NCBI RefSeq assembly: GCF_000526935.1
Contig: NZ_JAHA01000007.1
Location: forward strand, 62,001-126,000
Direction of reading: 5' to 3'
Origin: Butyrivibrio sp. FCS014
GTDB lineage: Bacteria > Bacillota > Clostridia > Lachnospirales > Lachnospiraceae
DNA length: 64,000 bases
Shown here: in pieces, positions 1 to 9,149 of the stretch
Numbering within the stretch: the stretch's first letter is position 1
Layout: every line of letters starts with the position of its first letter
Translations under genes and position numbers: made by a program
The notes under the pieces: model-generated
Told to the model about the DNA's origin: nothing
Databases searched by the model: none
The model's input: the letters and a program-made list of their open reading frames with translations, nothing else

Positions 1-170
1 GTTATTATACATGATTTTTGTGAATTATGCTCTTGTTGTGCGGATTTTTCACCATGTATTTTTGGCGAAATTGTGCTTGATTATATTTGATATTGTAGTA
101 GACTTACATTTTGTCTGTTGCAGTAATGTATTGTTTATTTTTGTTCGCTAAAGCGACAGTTGGGATATTT

Positions 171-1541
171 ATGCAGAATAAATCAATTGTAAGGGACCTC
201 ACAGTGGGGGATCCCATGAAACTCATTATCGGATTTGCAATGTCTCTTTTCTGGGGCATGCTTTTCCAGCAGCTTTATAACATCATTGATACCGCCATTG
301 TTTCCTGGTTCCTGGGAAAAGAGGCATACACCGGAGTGGGCACCACCGGCGCCGTGAACTTCCTGATCATGGGATTTTGCATGGGCGTATGCAACGGCTT
401 TGCCATCCCTGTTGCCCAGAGATTCGGAGCCAAGGACTTTAAGAGCATGAGAAAGTTCGTATCCCATGCCATCATTCTCTGCTCTGTATTCGCGGTAGTC
501 ATGACATTTTTTGTAAGCGTATTTGCGCGTCAGATCCTGGTGGCCATGCGCACTCCCGCGGATGTTATTGATTACGCCTACGGCTACATCATCGTGATAT
601 TCCTTGGAATTCCCGTGACCTATATGTACAACCTGCTCTCCGGTGTCATCAGAGCCCTGGGAGACAGCAAGCACCCTGTGCAGTTCCTTATTATTGCGTC
701 CATCATCAACATTTTCCTGGACCTTCTGTTCATCGTGCCCTTCCACATGGGAATCACGGGAGCGGCCCTTGCGACTGTGCTGTCACAGGGGATTTCCGGC
801 ATCATGTGCCTTGTGTTCATAATCCGCAAAATGGATATCCTCCACCTAAAGAAGGAGGACTGGGAGCTTGATCACTCTCATTTCATGATCCTTTTAAATA
901 TGGGAGTTCCCATGGGACTTCAGTATTCCATCACTGCCATAGGAAGCGTTATTCTTCAGATGGCCATCAACGGCCTTGGAACAGATGCTGCGGCTGCGGT
1001 AACAACAGCGGCCAAAGTCGGAATGTTCTTCTGCATTCCCTTTGACGCCCTCGGATCCACAATGGCTACCTACGGCGGTCAGAACGTTGGGGCAAAAAAG
1101 CTGGAGCACCTTCAGCAGGGCCTTGTGGCAGCCGTAAAGCTTGGCTGCGGCTATGCGCTCCTGGCATTTCTGGTGCTGTACTTCTTCGGAAGGTCCTTTG
1201 CTCTGATATTCCTTGATGCTTCGGACGTTGCCTGCCTTGATAACGCGCATCTGTACCTTATCATCAACAGCGCCTTCTATATTCCCCTGGCTCTTGTAAA
1301 CATAGTCAGATTCCTGATCCAGGGAATGGGCTTTTCAATGTTTGCTGTTTTGGCGGGAGTTATGGAGATGATAGGCCGAACCCTGGTGGCGGTAGTGCTG
1401 GTTCCGATCTTCGGATTCCCCGCAATCTGTTTCGCCAGCCCCATCGCATGGATACTGGCGGATGCCTTCCTGATCCCGGCCTATATTTCCGTAAAGAACA
1501 AGCTTAAGAGAATCTTCAACGGTCAGGTTGAAGTCTACTGA
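171..1541 (+). CDS. MATE-family multidrug/cation efflux protein
   Basis: A 456-residue integral membrane protein with about 12 hydrophobic segments in two similar halves. This is the usual size and layout of MATE antiporters, which expel drugs or metabolites in exchange for Na+ or H+. The N-terminal start DLTVGDPMKLIIGFAMSLF, the early QLYNIIDTAIV segment and the inner-half GLQYSITAIGS segment are typical of the DinF/NorM-like branch common in clostridia. An in-frame TTG lies at 111, but the ATG at 171 gives the normal family N-terminus, so I chose it; no strong Shine-Dalgarno is visible before either. It is transcribed alone and converges on the GH2 gene. The substrate cannot be inferred. 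Confidence 0.88.
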   Translation: MQNKSIVRDLTVGDPMKLIIGFAMSLFWGMLFQQLYNIIDTAIVSWFLGKEAYTGVGTTGAVNFLIMGFCMGVCNGFAIPVAQRFGAKDFKSMRKFVSHAIILCSVFAVVMTFFVSVFARQILVAMRTPADVIDYAYGYIIVIFLGIPVTYMYNLLSGVIRALGDSKHPVQFLIIASIINIFLDLLFIVPFHMGITGAALATVLSQGISGIMCLVFIIRKMDILHLKKEDWELDHSHFMILLNMGVPMGLQYSITAIGSVILQMAINGLGTDAAAAVTTAAKVGMFFCIPFDALGSTMATYGGQNVGAKKLEHLQQGLVAAVKLGCGYALLAFLVLYFFGRSFALIFLDASDVACLDNAHLYLIINSAFYIPLALVNIVRFLIQGMGFSMFAVLAGVMEMIGRTLVAVVLVPIFGFPAICFASPIAWILADAFLIPAYISVKNKLKRIFNGQVEVY

Positions 1542-1557
1542 TAAAGCTTAGAAAAGA

Positions 1558-3522
1558 TCACTGATTGTTGATGCCTGAAGTCATGTTGGGGTCAAGATCC
1601 GGATTGATCTTGGTAATGCGCCTGTCATAGGTGATAAGGCCGTTTACCTCTTCCTCAACATCACTAAGCTGAGTATATACCACTCCCGAGAGGCCCTTGG
1701 TGATAAGGGGCTTCATGGAGCCGTTCACAAGATTGTAATATGCGACACCCAGTTCATCCAGGGTGTCGTATTTTTTATATCCGTAAATCCTGTCCACGCT
1801 GCTGTGTCCGTCGATATGGCAGGCAAGGCCGCCGTACTCGGAGATCACAAAGGCGCGGTTTTCATTGTTGACTTCAACGGTGAGGGGCCTGAAATAGTTG
1901 TGGACACTTCTGAAGCTGCCGCTGCCCTCATCAAACCAGCCGCTGGCCTGGTCAATTGGACGGGTAGGATCCAGGTCTTTTGCCATGGTGGTGGCACCTG
2001 CGGCATTGAACTGTCCCCAGCCCTCGTTGAACAGAACCCAGGTTGCGATGCTGGGAACGTTATAAAGGTGCCTGATGGTAGCAAGCATCTCCTGAAGCCA
2101 CTCGGAGCGGCCCTCGGAATCTCCTCTTGAGAAGGTCTTGTAATGGGATGGACCGTCGTTCATGCGGCCGAATACCTTCGGGAAAAGAGTCGGCAGATAA
2201 GACACCACGGGCTTGGCATAGGAGGAACCTCCGCTTACCATGTCCTGCCAAACGATCATACCCAGGCGGTCGCAGTGGTAGTAATATCTTGCGGCCTCCA
2301 CCTTGATGTGCTTGCGGAGCATGTTGTAGTGGAGCCTCTTCATCTCCTTGATATCGAAAATAAGCGCCTCATCAGAAGGGGCGGTATAAAGCCCGTCGGG
2401 CCAGTATCCCTGGTCCAGAACTCCCATAAGGAAGTAAGGCTTTTTATTAAGGAAAAACCTGTAGATGCCTTCGCTGTCGGGCTCTACGGTAAAGCTTCTC
2501 ATGGCAAAATAGGACCTTACGTTGTCATTTCCTGCCTCGATCACAAGAGGATACAGGTAGGGATCCTCCGGAGACCAGAGGTGCGGGTCCTCAATCCTGA
2601 ATTCAAAATCATAGCAACAGCTGTCTGAAGGCGCCTTGCCGTCAGGGCCACAGGGACAGGTGTCAGAGGAAAGGAATGTCTCCTCAGTGCTCTTCCATCC
2701 GGAAGAGCCTGTGCTCTCGGGAGAGCGCACCATCTCATGCCCCGGTATCTTAACAGTCACCTTACAGGGACTGCAGGTGGAAACCTGAATGGAAACGGTC
2801 TGAAGGTCCTGGCCGGGAGTTATCTTGATCTGCCTAACATAGTTTTCGGGAACTTCCTCGATCCAGACGGTCTGCCAGATTCCGCTCTGACAGGTGTAGT
2901 ACATGCCGCCGCGCCTCAGGGTCTGCTTACCTCTGCTGTGATAGGAGGAGTCGCTGGTATCCCTGACTCTTACGCAAAGCTCGTTCTCCTCGAGGGTCCG
3001 GGATCCATCCCCGGAAAACTTCAAAAGATCTGTTATATCAAGGGTAAAAGGAAGATATCCTCCGCTGTGGGAACCCGCAAAGGAGGAATTTACATATACG
3101 TCCGCAAACTGATCCACTGCGCCGAAGTGCAGAAGGAAGCGGGAATTTTCACTGCTTCTTTTTAATACGGGAAGTGTCCTCTTATACCAGAGGTACTGGT
3201 CGGGCAGAAGTCTCTTTTCCACTCCGGAGAGCATGGCCTCCGGCGAAAAGGGAACCAGGATCCTGCCGTCCATTTTGCTGGGGATCTGTTCTCCAAAGGC
3301 GTTGTTGAGCCCTTTGGTGTCGAATTCGGAAGGCTGTGGCACGATGGAATACTCCCAGTAGCCGTTTAAGTTTATGTAGCTGTCCCTGACAAACTGAGGC
3401 CTGGGGTACTCAGCAAGCACGTGTTCCGGATCAAGATTTTCTCCCCAGGGGGTAAAGAGCCTGTTCAGAACGTCGTCTTCATGGGGCTTGTCGATAGCTT
3501 TTATTGCGTCAATGAGATCCAT
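1558..3522 (-). CDS. Glycoside hydrolase family 2 protein (beta-galactosidase/beta-glucuronidase-like)
   Basis: A 654-residue protein with the GH2 order: N-terminal sugar-binding jelly roll, immunoglobulin-like beta-sandwich, then a TIM barrel. The expected catalytic pair is visible: the acid/base Glu in LFNEGWGQF (E500) and the nucleophile Glu in VISEYGG (E562). There is no signal peptide, so it should act in the cytoplasm on imported glycosides. It is short for a LacZ-type enzyme and lacks the C-terminal beta domain. The linker near residues 265-305 is Ser/Cys-rich and looks non-conserved. It lies downstream of three small genes on the same strand, with a 39-base gap. Exact sugar specificity is uncertain. 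Confidence 0.85.
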   Translation of the reverse strand: MDLIDAIKAIDKPHEDDVLNRLFTPWGENLDPEHVLAEYPRPQFVRDSYINLNGYWEYSIVPQPSEFDTKGLNNAFGEQIPSKMDGRILVPFSPEAMLSGVEKRLLPDQYLWYKRTLPVLKRSSENSRFLLHFGAVDQFADVYVNSSFAGSHSGGYLPFTLDITDLLKFSGDGSRTLEENELCVRVRDTSDSSYHSRGKQTLRRGGMYYTCQSGIWQTVWIEEVPENYVRQIKITPGQDLQTVSIQVSTCSPCKVTVKIPGHEMVRSPESTGSSGWKSTEETFLSSDTCPCGPDGKAPSDSCCYDFEFRIEDPHLWSPEDPYLYPLVIEAGNDNVRSYFAMRSFTVEPDSEGIYRFFLNKKPYFLMGVLDQGYWPDGLYTAPSDEALIFDIKEMKRLHYNMLRKHIKVEAARYYYHCDRLGMIVWQDMVSGGSSYAKPVVSYLPTLFPKVFGRMNDGPSHYKTFSRGDSEGRSEWLQEMLATIRHLYNVPSIATWVLFNEGWGQFNAAGATTMAKDLDPTRPIDQASGWFDEGSGSFRSVHNYFRPLTVEVNNENRAFVISEYGGLACHIDGHSSVDRIYGYKKYDTLDELGVAYYNLVNGSMKPLITKGLSGVVYTQLSDVEEEVNGLITYDRRITKINPDLDPNMTSGINNQ

Positions 3523-3561
3523 ATGTGTCCATCCTTAATGATGATATATTGGTAAAAAGAT

Positions 3562-4287
3562 TTAGTTATTGCCGGAAGCTGCCGATGCAACAAGGTCCTG
3601 ATAGAATGCGCAGGTTGATGCGTATCTGTAGACACTTACCCACAGAAGCGGCACGAACAGGGAAATGCATCCCAGAAGATATAGCGGAACAAAGGAAACG
3701 TTCAGGGCAAAGAGACGCAGCTTGTTTCCTTTCATAAGTCTCCTGCTGGTGGCCAACAGCTCTTTTGCCGACCTTCCCGGAAAGTCGTGGAGAAGGAAGA
3801 AGGCCTGGGAGTAGGTGAGTGAAACAAGGATATTCACCACAAGACCCAGGAAAAGAGCTATCAACAAAGCGGAGCGCAGATCGTAGCTCTGGTCCTGCTG
3901 ATAGAACACCAGAAGGATCTGGCTGGGAATGCTCACAAGGAAATCCACCAGCACAAACAATGCCTGGATAACAACCGCTTTCTGAGGCTCTTTGCGCAGG
4001 CCAAAGAAGATGTCTGAGGTGGATACGGTCTGGGAATACAGAAGATTCATATAAAGATAAGCCTTGCCGGACATAAGAAGGCCCAGAAGGATATTCACTA
4101 TCAAAGTTATGATGTTGTTGATGATAATGATGGCGATATTGCCTGAGGCGGCCACTGTGGTAAAGCCGGTGGCCAGTATCTGAATTGCAAAGATTATAAT
4201 GTTGGCACCTATGAGGGTACCGTATTTACCCAGTGATTTCTCTTTGGCAATTCCCTTAAGTTCTGCAGATGATTTCATACTGCTCAT
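3562..4287 (-). CDS. DUF975-like multi-pass membrane protein
   Basis: A 241-residue protein with about five or six hydrophobic segments. The C-terminal pattern (RLMKGNKLRLFALNVSFVP, then a long hydrophobic stretch, then WVSVYRYASTCAFYQDL) matches the DUF975 family of clostridial membrane proteins of unknown role. The start at 4287 follows GGGGAGCG. It is the third gene of a leftward run (5279 to 1558) that probably forms one operon with the GH2 gene. Function unknown; an envelope role is inferred only from topology. Confidence 0.7.
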   Translation of the reverse strand: MSSMKSSAELKGIAKEKSLGKYGTLIGANIIIFAIQILATGFTTVAASGNIAIIIINNIITLIVNILLGLLMSGKAYLYMNLLYSQTVSTSDIFFGLRKEPQKAVVIQALFVLVDFLVSIPSQILLVFYQQDQSYDLRSALLIALFLGLVVNILVSLTYSQAFFLLHDFPGRSAKELLATSRRLMKGNKLRLFALNVSFVPLYLLGCISLFVPLLWVSVYRYASTCAFYQDLVASAASGNN

Positions 4288-4305
4288 GAAAAAGCGCTCC
4301 CCACC

Positions 4306-4836
4306 TTATCCGGCGAGGTCAACGTTTGCCCCCAGCAAGCCCTGCTTGTTCATGTTCTTTCTCGCCTGTATATAAGGATTTTCTTCGTTAGAATATGCTA
4401 TCTTGGTGCAGGTCTCACCGCCTGCTACATAGGTTCGTCCGCACTCCGGACATACTGCTGTCTTGATTGATACCGATGCCTGAAGGACCTTGCCGTTGTT
4501 CATGGCCGCATCCTTGTAGGCGTTGCTCACGTGCTCAGCCTCATGGCCGCGAACCCTTGAAGCTGCCGCCTGAGGAGAAATGTGCTGTGCGCTCTTAAAA
4601 GAAACCATCTCGTCGGAACCGTCCTGATACTTGCGGTTCTTGCAGGTCTCACACTCGGCGGGAGAAACTCTCTTGCCGGGCTTTGCCTCTGTGGGCTGTC
4701 CGGGATTTAATATCGCCTTGCCCGCTTCATCAGCCTTGCCTGCGCCGCCGGCTGCGTATCCGCTGCCTGCCGCCGCCATCGACATCTGGTTTGCATAAGC
4801 ACCATATCCACTTCCTATAGCACCGATCATACTCAT
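4306..4836 (-). CDS. SprA-related putative zinc metalloprotease-like protein
   Basis: A protein of about 176 residues. The N-terminus is Gly/Ala/Met-rich (residues 1-45), followed by CETCKNRKYQDGSDEMVSF, then HEAEH within RGHEAEHVSNA, then a CPECGRTY knuckle. HEAEH fits the HExxH zinc-peptidase signature, and with the SPAECETCKNRKYQDGSD block it resembles the SprA-related family. There is no signal peptide. The GAGG Shine-Dalgarno fits the ATG at 4836 better than a GTG two codons upstream. The two Cys pairs could hold a second zinc. Proteolytic activity is inferred only. Confidence 0.6.
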   Translation of the reverse strand: MSMIGAIGSGYGAYANQMSMAAAGSGYAAGGAGKADEAGKAILNPGQPTEAKPGKRVSPAECETCKNRKYQDGSDEMVSFKSAQHISPQAAASRVRGHEAEHVSNAYKDAAMNNGKVLQASVSIKTAVCPECGRTYVAGGETCTKIAYSNEENPYIQARKNMNKQGLLGANVDLAG

Positions 4837-4868
4837 AGGCACCTCATTTCATATGCCCGGGAAAAGGA

Positions 4869-5279
4869 TCAGTTACCGCCTATGGAAACTCCGATTTCCT
4901 TGAGCATATCGTCAAAGCTGACACCGTTCATCTGCTGTGACATCTGGTTTAACTGCTCATGGTACTGAGGATCGGTCAGTACCTTGTGCACGTCATAGGC
5001 CATAACGCTGTATCCCAGGACTATTCCCAGGATTCCGAATATGACTGCCCGCCTGGCCTGTGGCAGGAATTTCTCCATCGTTCCCTTGGACAAAAGAGCC
5101 ATCACTATGGCGATACCACCGATGACAACTCCTATGTTAAGAAAGAAACATAAGGGTATGGAAGCAAGCCCTAAAATAAGGGCCGTGCCTGCCATGGCTA
5201 CATGCGGATCCAGCTCGTTATGAGCTTTGTTGTAGTCATAGTTATTGTAATAGTAATTGTTGTCCCCGTTTTCTCCCAT
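4869..5279 (-). CDS. Small membrane protein, function unknown
   Basis: About 136 residues. An Asn/Tyr-rich hydrophilic head (residues 1-25) is followed by two or three hydrophobic segments (residues 28-60 and 72-92) and a polar Met/Gln-rich tail. The layout resembles DUF4190-like small membrane proteins, but I cannot assign a family firmly. The start follows GAGGAAG. It is the first gene of the leftward cluster, divergent from tex. Confidence 0.55.
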   Translation of the reverse strand: MGENGDNNYYYNNYDYNKAHNELDPHVAMAGTALILGLASIPLCFFLNIGVVIGGIAIVMALLSKGTMEKFLPQARRAVIFGILGIVLGYSVMAYDVHKVLTDPQYHEQLNQMSQQMNGVSFDDMLKEIGVSIGGN

Positions 5280-5364
5280 CAATACTTCCTCAAATACTTA
5301 TACTTACTATAGATTTTACTATAAAGCCGCCTTTTTTTCAATGTTTGAGCGGGGTTGACGAGTC

Positions 5365-5394
5365 TTGAAAACTGACTGAAAGGCTTGGTATAAT
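5365..5394 (+). promoter_or_regulatory. Sigma-A-type promoter for tex
   Basis: A -35 TTGAAA (5365-5370) and a perfect -10 TATAAT (5389-5394) are separated by 18 bases, about 95 bases before the tex start codon. Confidence 0.65.
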
Positions 5395-5487
5395 AAGGAA
5401 GTGTGTTCTGTTTACGAAAGTTTTATCGAAATTTCCCACAGGGTTTATCCGCAGCAGAACGTATTTTGGTTTTTGGAGAGGTTTTTT

Positions 5488-8274
5488 ATGGACATTGTAT
5501 TAAAGATCAAAGAAGAACTTGGCGTAGAGAAGTGGCAGGTAGAGGCGGCTGTTAAGCTGATCGATGAGGGCAATACCATTCCCTTCATTTCCCGATACAG
5601 GAAAGAAGTGACAGGATCCCTTAACGATGAGCAGCTCCGTAACCTGGACGAGAGACTTAAGTATCTTAGAAGTCTTGAGGAGAGAAGAGAGCAGGTGCTT
5701 GCTTCCATAGAGGAGCAGGGCAAGATGACAGATGAGCTTCGGGAGAAGATCATCGCTGCAGAGACCATGGTAGCCATCGAGGATCTCTATCTTCCCTACA
5801 GACCCAAGAGAAAGACAAGGGCCAGTGTTGCCAGAGAGAAGGGCCTTGAGCCTCTGGCACAGATCCTTCTTTTGCAGGAGACCACAAAGCCTCTTCAGGA
5901 GGAGGCTGCGGCCTTTATAGATGAGGAAAAGGGCGTTAATGATGCGGCAGAAGCTCTTCAGGGAGCCATGGACATCATCGCCGAGGATGTTTCGGACAAT
6001 GCGGATTTCCGTACCTACATCCGTGAAGCTACCATGGAGGAGGGCGTTCTTACCAGCAAGGCCAAGGATGAGAAGGCTCAGTCCGTATACGAGATGTACT
6101 ACGACTACTCAGAGCCCGTTAAGAAGGTTCTGGGCCACAGAGTTCTTGCCCTCAACAGAGGTGAGGCTGAGAAATTCCTGGTAGTTAAGATCGAGGCTCC
6201 CGAGGAGAAGATCCTTCAGTTCCTCAACAAGAAAATGCTTAAAAATGACAATCCCATCACCACTCCCGTTATCGAGGAGATCAATCAGGATGCCTATGAG
6301 AGACTTATAGCTCCTGCCATTGAGCGTGATATCAGAAACGAACTTACAGAGAAGGCTGAGGATGGCGCCATTTCAGTATTCGGCAAGAACCTGACCCAGC
6401 TTCTCATGGCACCTCCCATTGCAGGCAAGACAGTCCTTGGATGGGACCCTGCTTTCAGAACAGGATGCAAGCTGGCCATCGTTGATGCCACCGGCAAGGT
6501 GCTTGATACCAAGGTCATCTATCCCACAGCTCCCCAGAACAAGGTTGAGGAGTCCAAGGCTGAGCTCAAGAAGCTCATCGACAAATATAATGTAGACCTT
6601 ATCTCCGTAGGTAACGGTACCGCTTCCAGAGAATCTGAGCAGGTTATCGTGGAACTCATAAAGGAACTGCAGCGTCCTCTTCAGTACGTTATCGTAAACG
6701 AGGCCGGCGCTTCCGTATACTCAGCAAGTAAGCTGGCAACTGAGGAGTTCCCTCAGTTTGATGTGGGACAAAGAAGTGCCGCATCCATCGCAAGAAGACT
6801 TCAGGATCCCCTGGCAGAGCTGGTTAAGATCGATCCCAAGTCCATCGGTGTAGGCCAGTACCAGCATGACATGAACCAGAAGAAACTTGGCGAGACCCTT
6901 GAGGGTGTAGTTGAGGACTGCGTTAACAAGGTTGGTGTTGACCTCAACACCGCATCAGCACCGCTTCTTCAGTATATTTCAGGTATCAGCAAGACCATTG
7001 CCAAGAACATCGTTGATTACAGAGAAGAGAACGGCAAGTTCAAGGCTAGAGAAGAACTTTTGAATGTTCCCAAGCTCGGACCCAAGGCCTATGAGCAGTG
7101 CGCAGGTTTCCTCCGTATCGCAGACGGCGATAACCCTCTGGATGCCACCAGTGTTCACCCTGAGTCCTATGAGGCTACATTGAAACTTATGGAGAAGCTC
7201 GGCATCACCTTCGATGATGTCCGTGCAGCTCAGAAGAACGCAGCCAAGGCAGCTTTGGAGAAACCCGCAGCCAAGTCCGAAGATAAGCCCCGCCCTCAGA
7301 AGAAACAGAAGCAGGTAGTAATAAGGAATACCGGAACAGCCATGGGTGCCGCTCTGGCAGCAGCTCTGGCAGGAAGTAACCTTGCGGTTGTGGAGGACGG
7401 ATCTGATAATGGTGCATCTAAGGGCGTTAGCGGAAAGGGCGCAGGCAAGAACGGCAATGGCTCAGCAAACGACGCAGGTAACGCTACGGCCGGTTCAGGC
7501 GCAGGAAGCCTCTCCAAAAAGGTAACCGAGGCTGAGAAGAAGAAACTTGCCCAGGAGCTTGGAATAGGTGAGATCACTCTTACGGATATCCTCTCCGAGC
7601 TTGAGAAGCCCTCAAGAGATCCACGTGAGAACATGCCTGCTCCTATCCTTAGAAGCGACGTCCTTGACATGAAGGACCTTAAGCCCGGTATGATCCTCAA
7701 GGGAACAGTAAGAAACGTTATTGATTTCGGATGTTTCGTAGATATAGGCGTGCACCAGGATGGACTGGTACACATTTCACATATTACAGATAAGTTCATC
7801 AAACATCCCCTCGAAGCTGTAAGCGTAGGCGACATCGTGGACGTTCAGGTGCTTGATGTTGAGCTGGACAAGAAGCGTATCTCTCTTACCATGAAGCTTC
7901 AGGATCCCGCTAAGGTTGCCGCAGAGGCAGCAGCCAATGCGGCAAAGAGAGCATCCCAGGCTCCGGCTAAGACTGCTGCTGATGGCGATGCCAAGAAAGC
8001 AACTAAGAGAGTCTCTGTTGTAGATCAGATGGCAAAGGAAGCAGGAATCACAAGAAAGCCCGCTGCAAAGAAGACTCCGGCTACATCATCTGCCCGCAGA
8101 GCCGATGGACCTGCACCTGACGCAAGACCCGGCGCCGCAACATCATCTGCCCGTCGCCCGGAAGGCAGCAGCGCAGCAGCCAAATCCGCTTCTGCCACAG
8201 CTTCCGCAGATGCCAAGCCCAAGACCTTCAAGAAGAAGGGAATTGTAATCTTTAAAGGCAACGCCAACGACTGA
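5488..8274 (+). CDS. tex: Tex-family RNA-binding transcription accessory protein
   Basis: A 928-residue Tex/YqgF-fold protein. In order: N-terminal Tex helices (MDIVLKIKEELGVEKWQVEAA), the YqgF-like nuclease-fold domain (GWDPAFRTGCKLAIVD, about residues 315-440), helix-hairpin-helix segments (ISGISKTIAKNIVDYREENG), and an S1 RNA-binding domain (GMILKGTVRNVIDFGCFVDIGVHQDGLVHIS). The ATG at 5488 follows GGAGAGG and gives the normal N-terminus. Two unusual parts are an Ala/Gly-rich linker between the helical part and S1 (about residues 590-700) and a basic Ala/Lys-rich tail of some 100 residues after S1. It is a single-gene unit with its own promoter. Tex proteins act in RNA metabolism and ribosome quality control. 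Confidence 0.95.
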   Translation: MDIVLKIKEELGVEKWQVEAAVKLIDEGNTIPFISRYRKEVTGSLNDEQLRNLDERLKYLRSLEERREQVLASIEEQGKMTDELREKIIAAETMVAIEDLYLPYRPKRKTRASVAREKGLEPLAQILLLQETTKPLQEEAAAFIDEEKGVNDAAEALQGAMDIIAEDVSDNADFRTYIREATMEEGVLTSKAKDEKAQSVYEMYYDYSEPVKKVLGHRVLALNRGEAEKFLVVKIEAPEEKILQFLNKKMLKNDNPITTPVIEEINQDAYERLIAPAIERDIRNELTEKAEDGAISVFGKNLTQLLMAPPIAGKTVLGWDPAFRTGCKLAIVDATGKVLDTKVIYPTAPQNKVEESKAELKKLIDKYNVDLISVGNGTASRESEQVIVELIKELQRPLQYVIVNEAGASVYSASKLATEEFPQFDVGQRSAASIARRLQDPLAELVKIDPKSIGVGQYQHDMNQKKLGETLEGVVEDCVNKVGVDLNTASAPLLQYISGISKTIAKNIVDYREENGKFKAREELLNVPKLGPKAYEQCAGFLRIADGDNPLDATSVHPESYEATLKLMEKLGITFDDVRAAQKNAAKAALEKPAAKSEDKPRPQKKQKQVVIRNTGTAMGAALAAALAGSNLAVVEDGSDNGASKGVSGKGAGKNGNGSANDAGNATAGSGAGSLSKKVTEAEKKKLAQELGIGEITLTDILSELEKPSRDPRENMPAPILRSDVLDMKDLKPGMILKGTVRNVIDFGCFVDIGVHQDGLVHISHITDKFIKHPLEAVSVGDIVDVQVLDVELDKKRISLTMKLQDPAKVAAEAAANAAKRASQAPAKTAADGDAKKATKRVSVVDQMAKEAGITRKPAAKKTPATSSARRADGPAPDARPGAATSSARRPEGSSAAAKSASATASADAKPKTFKKKGIVIFKGNAND

Positions 8275-9149
8275 TGAATTGCAGCATCAGCTGCACTGTT
8301 GGAGGATTACTGCACAGAAGAGGGAATTGAGACAGAGGCGTCATATGAAGTAGTGAGACAGGGCAAAGAGCATGTGGATTGAGTTTTTCTTGCGGTGAGT
8401 GTGATCGTTTGAAGAGCATGTGGATTGAGCACTTTCCGACACAAAGTACTCTACAAGCTGATTGAGTCGGTAAAATAGCCCCAAAACTTGACGTTATATC
8501 GGTAAATGGCTTGTTTTAGCGCTCGGTTATCGGAATAGCGTTTTCGTTCTGAATATTCTATATGCTATTTCGTCAATATCACCGCCGCAAAGTCCAATCA
8601 CAGACAATTGCGTCGGAAGCACCTTGTAGAAATCATCGAAATCTTGTAAGCCCGTCGCATATAAATATAAGTTCGCCGCACATACCCAATTACGCAATCT
8701 GCAGATCGGTCTGTACCAGTTATGATGATGTATAGAACTCGTATTTGTATCATCCTGTTTCGGGCAACACAAATATAAAAAAGTGACAAAAAGAAAAACG
8801 GCAAAACCGGGATTTATAACCAGCTTTGCCGTTTTTTGCTTAGAGTCTTTTTCGGATTTTCGTCCGGTTTCTTCTTTTTATCATCTATAGGTCCTATAAG
8901 AATTCTCATTTCGTGAGCAAAATACTTACTGTTCTATACAATTATACGAATGAAAAAGAAAAATGGACATAAATATGGGCATTTTTTTACTTGATTTTAT
9001 TTTAACAATCTGATAACCTAGTCCTCGTGCGCTTCTTGGGCCTTCCAAAGGACCGTATGGACAGGCGCACAAAAAATAATATGTTCCCTGTAAAGGCAAA
9101 AAGCTGTCTTTCAAAAGGAACATAAGAGGGTTAAGAGGAGAGAAAATTT
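8275..9149. other. Gene-poor 875-base gap between tex and a lipoprotein gene
   Basis: No convincing complete gene. It holds a 34-codon open stretch in the tex frame (8278-8382), two copies of AAGAGCATGTGGATTGAG (8366-8383 and 8412-8429), a strong hairpin (8794-8836) and a possible structured leader (9027-9070). An open stretch on the minus strand (8527-8772) ends with plausible protein-like composition, but I recognise no family in it. The whole looks like eroded sequence plus regulatory DNA. Confidence 0.5.
8794..8837. terminator. Bidirectional-looking hairpin terminator
   Basis: AAAAACGGCAAA (8794-8805) pairs perfectly with TTTGCCGTTTTT (8825-8836) around a 19-base loop. A/T runs on both sides allow termination in either direction. 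Confidence 0.6.

Noticed and set aside
8527-8772. Minus-strand 81-codon frame in the tex-lipoprotein gap
   Set aside because: Composition is mildly protein-like but there is no clear start signal and no recognised family; kept only as part of the gap description.
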